Both the position numbers and the translations under genes were made by a program. Below are positions 8,946 to 12,552 of a stretch of DNA of 12,552 nucleotides, piece after piece. Under the pieces are notes generated by a model, which did not search any database, had not been told where the DNA came from, and saw only the letters and a program-made list of their open reading frames with translations. The stretch comes from Euperipatoides rowelli (lineage: Eukaryota; Onychophora; Udeonychophora; Euonychophora; Peripatopsidae). Location: assembly GCA_003024985.2 (NCBI GenBank), contig PXIH01S0025066.1, one strand, 5' to 3'. How positions within the stretch are numbered: position 1 is the stretch's first letter; each line of letters begins with the position of its first letter.

Positions 8946-9177
8946 TGTGAATTTAATTTAGAAACAGTTTTTTTTTTTATTTTTGGGCAGAGAGGATAGC
9001 TAATAGCTATGAAGTATCTGACTTCATGTAAATTTAGTCATTCTCTTCATAAATGAGTGTCAAACTTTAGTTGACCCTCATTTTCTTGTCCTGAGTCATC
9101 ATCATGCCATAGCCTCAATCAAATCATGCAGGGGGCTATTTAGGCATCAGAATCAATCTCCAACTTATATTTCCACA
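8946..9177 (+). repeat. Probable 3' LTR of the Gypsy element
   Basis: The block starts TGTGAA just after the polypurine tract and ends TTCCACA, giving the short inverted TGTG...CACA ends expected of an LTR (232 bp). Most of it (9008-9169) is repeated at 9-168. It lies directly downstream of integrase with the correct order of parts. There is no clear TATA box. The exact 3' border rests only on the TG...CA rule, because the left copy has lost the matching end and no target duplication can be checked. Confidence 0.6.
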
Positions 9178-10289
9178 CTGAACTAAAAATTGCTTGCCTT
9201 TTTTTTTTTTTTAATTTCGAAATAAGGATTAAGGGATCTTTGATTTTAAAAACATAAACCAACCCACATGAATTTATTTTTAATAATTATCATTATCGGA
9301 ATAACATTTCTATTTTGGCCAAAAAATTAATTAATTTGTAATGTTATAAGTTATAATTTATCAGTTTTTAGACAAGATACAGCACAAAAGTTCTTGATGT
9401 TATGCTCAAACTCGATCTCATTAAAAGGAGGTCTTACAATGGGTATGATCCATTATCAGCTAATTAATTATTTATTAACAGCAGAAGACCATTATTAAAG
9501 GATATATTTTTAAATTAAATATTAGTATTTATGTTAGTATAAAACCAATAATTTAACCTACTATTTTTTTTAATTAGTTTATTTTTATTTATTTTGGGGG
9601 ACGGGGGCTAAGGAAATTTTGAAGGGGGCTTTAGCCTCCTCNTGGCGTCGTCCCTGATGACTGTATGTGATTTCTGTATATTTTGTTTCTACTATTTTAC
9701 TAACGTAATTATTCCCCTACAGTAGGTTCTCTATTGGGATCAGCAAGTAGCCCATCATATAGTGTTGGTAAGAGCTAAATGTCTTTTTCTTCTTTTTTTT
9801 AAGAAAAAAAGAAAAATTCCTTTTTTATAGCCTAGTCTATAAAAAGTAATTCCTTATAAACATATTAATATTAACAATAAATGTTTATTCACTCTTTTTG
9901 TCTTATTTTTTCTGACATTTTTTTCTTAATACATTGTCTTTGTCTAAGCAGAAACTTGAAATTAATAACATAATGCAACCTCTTTTAAGAACCAGCTGCC
10001 TAAGGCCTTCATATTACCATTAGAAAAACTTGCTCAACAGTGTTTGCTTCTTTTTTTTTTTTTTGAGGGGGGAGGGGCATTGTATTCTAACTGCATCAAA
10101 ATTAGATTGGATTTATTGATTCCTACCTACCTTGATTGAAATGTTATATGGGACTAGTTTATGAAAAATAGAGAGGGGCGGCAATAATTTGGTGGGGTTT
10201 AAAAACAAATGGGGCTTTGGTATAATGTGATATTTCAGAAGTTTCTATTTCTAAATGCACATTAGGCAAGGAAGAAAGTTACATATGTC
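9178..10289. other. AT-rich flanking DNA, no gene seen
   Basis: This is probably host DNA between the two elements. It contains long T runs (for example near 9199-9212 and 10051-10064), G-rich islands near 10065-10078 and 10173-10200, and one fold-back annotated separately. No open frame of note is present on either strand. Confidence 0.6.
9598..9654. repeat. G-rich fold-back, possible DNA-transposon terminus
   Basis: GGGACG at 9598-9603 pairs with CGTCCC at 9649-9654, and inside them GGCTAA (9606-9611) pairs with TTAGCC (9631-9636), giving a nested hairpin in otherwise AT-rich DNA. The right side ends GTCCCTG (9650-9656), which resembles the ...CCCTG ends of hAT-type transposons. No opposite end or 8-bp duplication was found. 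The base at 9642 is N. Confidence 0.4.
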
Positions 10290-10307
10290 TTAACCCTTCT
10301 AATACCA
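10290..10307 (+). repeat. piggyBac left TTAA and terminal inverted repeat
   Basis: TTAA followed by CCCTTCTAATACCA, which is the exact reverse complement of the sequence at the other end. The family transposase cuts next to the TTAA and restores it on excision. Confidence 0.95.
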
Positions 10308-10322
10308 ACTTTTTTTTCTATA

Positions 10323-10351
10323 ACTGAGTACCACTGGGGTCACCTGTGACC
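10323..10351 (+). repeat. piggyBac subterminal inverted repeat, left
   Basis: A 29-bp block that includes GAGTACCACTGGGGTCACC and matches the reverse complement of 12338-12366 with one difference (C here, T there). Its core GGGGTCACCTGTGACC is nearly palindromic. Internal repeats like this serve as transposase binding sites in piggyBac. Confidence 0.85.
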
Positions 10352-10633
10352 TGTTAATATTTTCCTTCTTTTGCTAGTAATATTAAGAAAAAATGATTAT
10401 ATACCACAATCTTTATCAGCTTTATTTATATAATAAATATATTTTATGCATTTACCATTATAAGGAACATATAAAAATTATAATTAAGCACAATTTATTG
10501 AGACTATTGTAAAAAAAAAGGCATCATTCACAATTTAGATATTTTGTGCTAGAATGTAGTTTACATAAAAAACTGAACATTTAATGCATGTATCACTATA
10601 TTTTCAGTCCACTAGAAAATCATAACAACATCT
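10352..10633. other. piggyBac 3' non-coding segment
   Basis: AT-rich DNA between the left subterminal repeat and the transposase stop. Several TTTATT/TTTATA stretches near 10420-10445 read as AATAAA-like signals on the minus strand, suitable for ending a transposase transcript, but the base composition makes such matches common. Confidence 0.4.
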
Positions 10634-12122
10634 TTAACAATTTTTTACTTTCATGCTTATATCTACAAGTATCTTTGGAACAGGAAGATACTTCTGTAGT
10701 ATTTGCTGGATTAAAAACTTACCTAATTGCAAAATAAATACTCTTCTTTTATAATTTATTTTTTCCTCCCAATTTGGGTTTAGGTTTAATTAACCAAATA
10801 ATAAACCCAGTCAGTGCACTAATGTTAAAATGTTGTGAAAAATTGTCATAGATCATCAACTTATTCACTTGGTTGTAAATGTCTGCAATAGCTTGTCCAA
10901 TGTATCAGCTCCTGATTTGGTAATTCAGAATTATAGCTGGTCTTCCTGCCTGAGTATTATCAGTTTCAGCAAGAAATTACATTGTGCTAAATAGTCTCTG
11001 ACTTTTGAAATCAAATTAATGCTCAGTTTATTTCTATTCCTTTTCATGTGGCAAACTCCTGAGGTAATTCCCAGAGTGATTATTCTATATTGTACAAAAA
11101 TGTTTCACACTGCTTCTTCTTTAGATCNTTTTCAATATTCACACTTATGAAAAAAGTTGTCTGCTGTGATATTTCTTCTCATTTTTCCATTCATTTCACC
11201 ATATCCAAAACTAATCACTTTCCTTGGTGACCTATCTAAGAATTTGATTTTATTTTCCTGCATGTACCAGTATATGCATGCATAGAAAGTTTTACTGTCA
11301 AAAGAAGTCCCATTTTTATTCCATACTTTCCTAGTTTTGATGGAATATACTTTTGAAATTATCATTTATCCATACATGTAACTAATTGTACAGCAATAGT
11401 AACATTCTCATGAGAAATATACACATCTTGAAATTTATCACCAGATCGATTTTGGTATCTAAACTCAGCATCATCAAATCAAATGCATTGGAATATTTGT
11501 GTGAATATGTTCTATGCATAGACTATTGAAAATCATACTTCCATCATTTTCAATCCATAAATTTGTTATTGCCTCATTTTGCAGTTTAGACACTCCAGAA
11601 GGTTTCAACAGTCTGAAAAGCACATCATTTCTTCTCTGTCAGTATTTTCACATTTTTCTTTTGTCTATTTTATGTCTTCAATTTTATTTGGTTCAAGGAA
11701 AAGTTTATGTAGATTGCTTAGTGTCCACATTTCTCATCGAGTAATGTGTAAGCTCGGATAAATTTGTCATTAGGCTACTGTACATTCCAACTTCAGCCTT
11801 ACATTTGTGTCTCTTTTTGGAGTTGCATACAATATTTCATCTTTATTATAAAAATAAATATATCCCTAATTTAGATTTCACATTAGATACATTTATTTTT
11901 TATTTTAAATATTTTAATTTTATTAAATGGTATAAAACAGTTTTTTTCATTCACATAGAGCTGTCTGCTTCAGGACTAGCATAAAGAGAATCAGACCCAT
12001 CTGAGAGATAATTGTCATTGTCAAAATTTTCAACAATATCGATCACTCCATCATTATCATCTGAAGTGTTCATTGATTTTTAATTCAATAGATGAACTTT
12101 CAGAATTATTTTCTTTATTCAT
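10634..12122 (-). pseudogene. piggyBac transposase, broken into many frame pieces
   Basis: This would be the DDD transposase that excises and inserts the element at TTAA. Minus-strand pieces in order: a possible start at 12122; an acidic, Asp/Ser-rich N-terminal piece (12073-11951), typical of the family; a KDEILYATPKRD segment near 11840-11800; a body piece (11638-11477); DDAEFRYQNRSGDKF in the next frame (11475-11431); then HENVTIAVQLV, where the first catalytic Asp of the family's TIDE motif is alanine (GCT, 11394-11392). The longest piece (11365-11132, 77 codons) ends in RNITADNFF, with the second Asp at 11161-11159. GADTLDK keeps the third Asp (10906-10904). Then come NISALTGFIIWL (about 10827-10792) and a C-terminal piece to a stop at 10634. 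No cysteine-rich C-terminal domain is recognised. Confidence 0.9.
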
Positions 12123-12337
12123 AATCCTTGAAATTTTTTTCTTCAATTATATAACACTGTTTCTTTTGTGGTATTTCGAAAATCCTTCTTACCTGCTATA
12201 AACACATTTTATAATGTCTAACAAAATTTGATCTGAATAGTGAAGCCATCTGGTACCAAGAATACATAGCTTTTACAATATTTTTACTGATTTGACTGTT
12301 ATTTTAAATATTTTTTGTTATTTTTCAATGTGTGTGG

Positions 12338-12366
12338 GGTCACAGGTGACCCCAATGGTACTCAGT
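12338..12366 (-). repeat. piggyBac subterminal inverted repeat, right
   Basis: Partner of 10323-10351, 28 of 29 bases matching in inverted orientation. It overlaps the near-palindrome GGGGTCACAGGTGACCCC at 12336-12353, the most symmetrical form of the motif together with the copy at 12516. Confidence 0.85.
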
Positions 12367-12515
12367 GGATAAACTGGCTTAAAATAATTAAAATATACAT
12401 ATTTAATTAAATTGCTATATATGAGTGAAATGTCAAGNACTAAATGAAGAAAGTCAAATTTTTTCAGAATTTTGCCAGTCATACAATAACTACAGTGGTT
12501 TGGCAAAAATGCACT

Positions 12516-12533
12516 GGGGTCACTGGTGACCCC
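12516..12533. repeat. Extra near-palindrome GGGGTCACTGGTGACCCC at the right end
   Basis: A third copy of the palindromic core, one base from the right terminal repeat. No copy sits at the corresponding place at the left end, where a T run follows the terminal repeat. It may be an additional transposase-binding half-site pair. Confidence 0.7.
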
Positions 12534-12534
12534 A

Positions 12535-12552
12535 TGGTATTAGAAGGGTTAA
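12535..12552 (-). repeat. piggyBac right terminal inverted repeat and TTAA
   Basis: TGGTATTAGAAGGG followed by TTAA, matching the left end without a mismatch over all 18 bases. Confidence 0.95.

Larger units (their letters stand above)
10290..12552 (-). mobile_element. piggyBac-type DNA transposon with complete ends, dead transposase
   Basis: TTAA at 10290-10293 and 12549-12552 are the target-site duplications characteristic of piggyBac elements. Between them lie 2255 bp bounded by perfect 14-bp inverted repeats beginning CCC. A 29-bp subterminal inverted repeat is placed asymmetrically, 15 bp from the left terminal repeat and 168 bp from the right one, as in the known piggyBac layout of terminal and internal repeats. 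The minus strand carries a decayed transposase (about 10634-12122). Element length is typical of the family. The ends are far better preserved than the coding part. The last base of the window is the last base of the right TTAA. Confidence 0.95.

Noticed and set aside
10173-10215. G-rich segment GAGGGGCGGC as a second hAT-type end paired with 9598-9656
   Set aside because: The two ends would point away from each other and no matching 8-bp duplications were found.
11514-11761. Plus-strand open frames of 60-76 codons inside the piggyBac element
   Set aside because: They are antisense to the transposase body, which explains the coding-like composition.
12318-12506. 62-codon minus-strand frame near the right piggyBac end
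   Set aside because: It covers the subterminal repeats and an N base, lies upstream of the transposase start, and has no family similarity.

Overview
The window looks like intergenic or intronic DNA from an animal nuclear genome, most likely an invertebrate; the phylum cannot be fixed from the sequence. It is strongly AT-rich, full of homopolymer runs, has no operon-like packing of genes and no ribosome binding sites, and its only recognisable protein-coding content is two decayed transposable elements. I found no intact host gene, tRNA, rRNA or CRISPR array. Four N characters (5873, 9642, 11127, 12437) mark unresolved bases.

Positions 1-9177 are dominated by a plus-strand Ty3/Gypsy-type LTR retrotransposon that can no longer be expressed. 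A direct repeat of about 160 bp, roughly 90% identical, is found at 9-168 and 9008-9169. The right copy lies inside a probable 3' LTR (8946-9177, TG...CA) that starts just after a polypurine tract. The left copy could be the end of the 5' LTR, cut by the window edge. Between them, in the canonical order, are broken gag (capsid and zinc knuckle), protease, reverse transcriptase, RNase H and integrase (3416-8605). All are split by frameshifts and stop codons. The protease and integrase also lack one catalytic aspartate each. About 3.2 kb of non-coding sequence (169-3415) separates the left repeat from gag. This is far longer than a normal leader and probably contains later insertions; it includes an LTR-like CCAAT/TATA/AATAAA cassette near 1640-1751 and a GC-richer structured patch at 2630-2770.

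Positions 9178-10289 are AT-rich flanking DNA with one G-rich fold-back (9598-9654).

Positions 10290-12552 are a complete-ended piggyBac-type DNA transposon of 2255 bp between its TTAA target duplications. It has 14-bp perfect terminal inverted repeats, a 29-bp subterminal inverted repeat placed asymmetrically as in piggyBac, and a decayed minus-strand transposase. The transposase keeps two of its three catalytic aspartates in recognisable context; the first reads as alanine. The window ends exactly on the right-hand TTAA.

I do not see an undescribed biological system here. The points most worth checking are the well-preserved piggyBac ends around a dead transposase, the unexplained 3.2 kb before gag, and the LTR-like cassette inside it.
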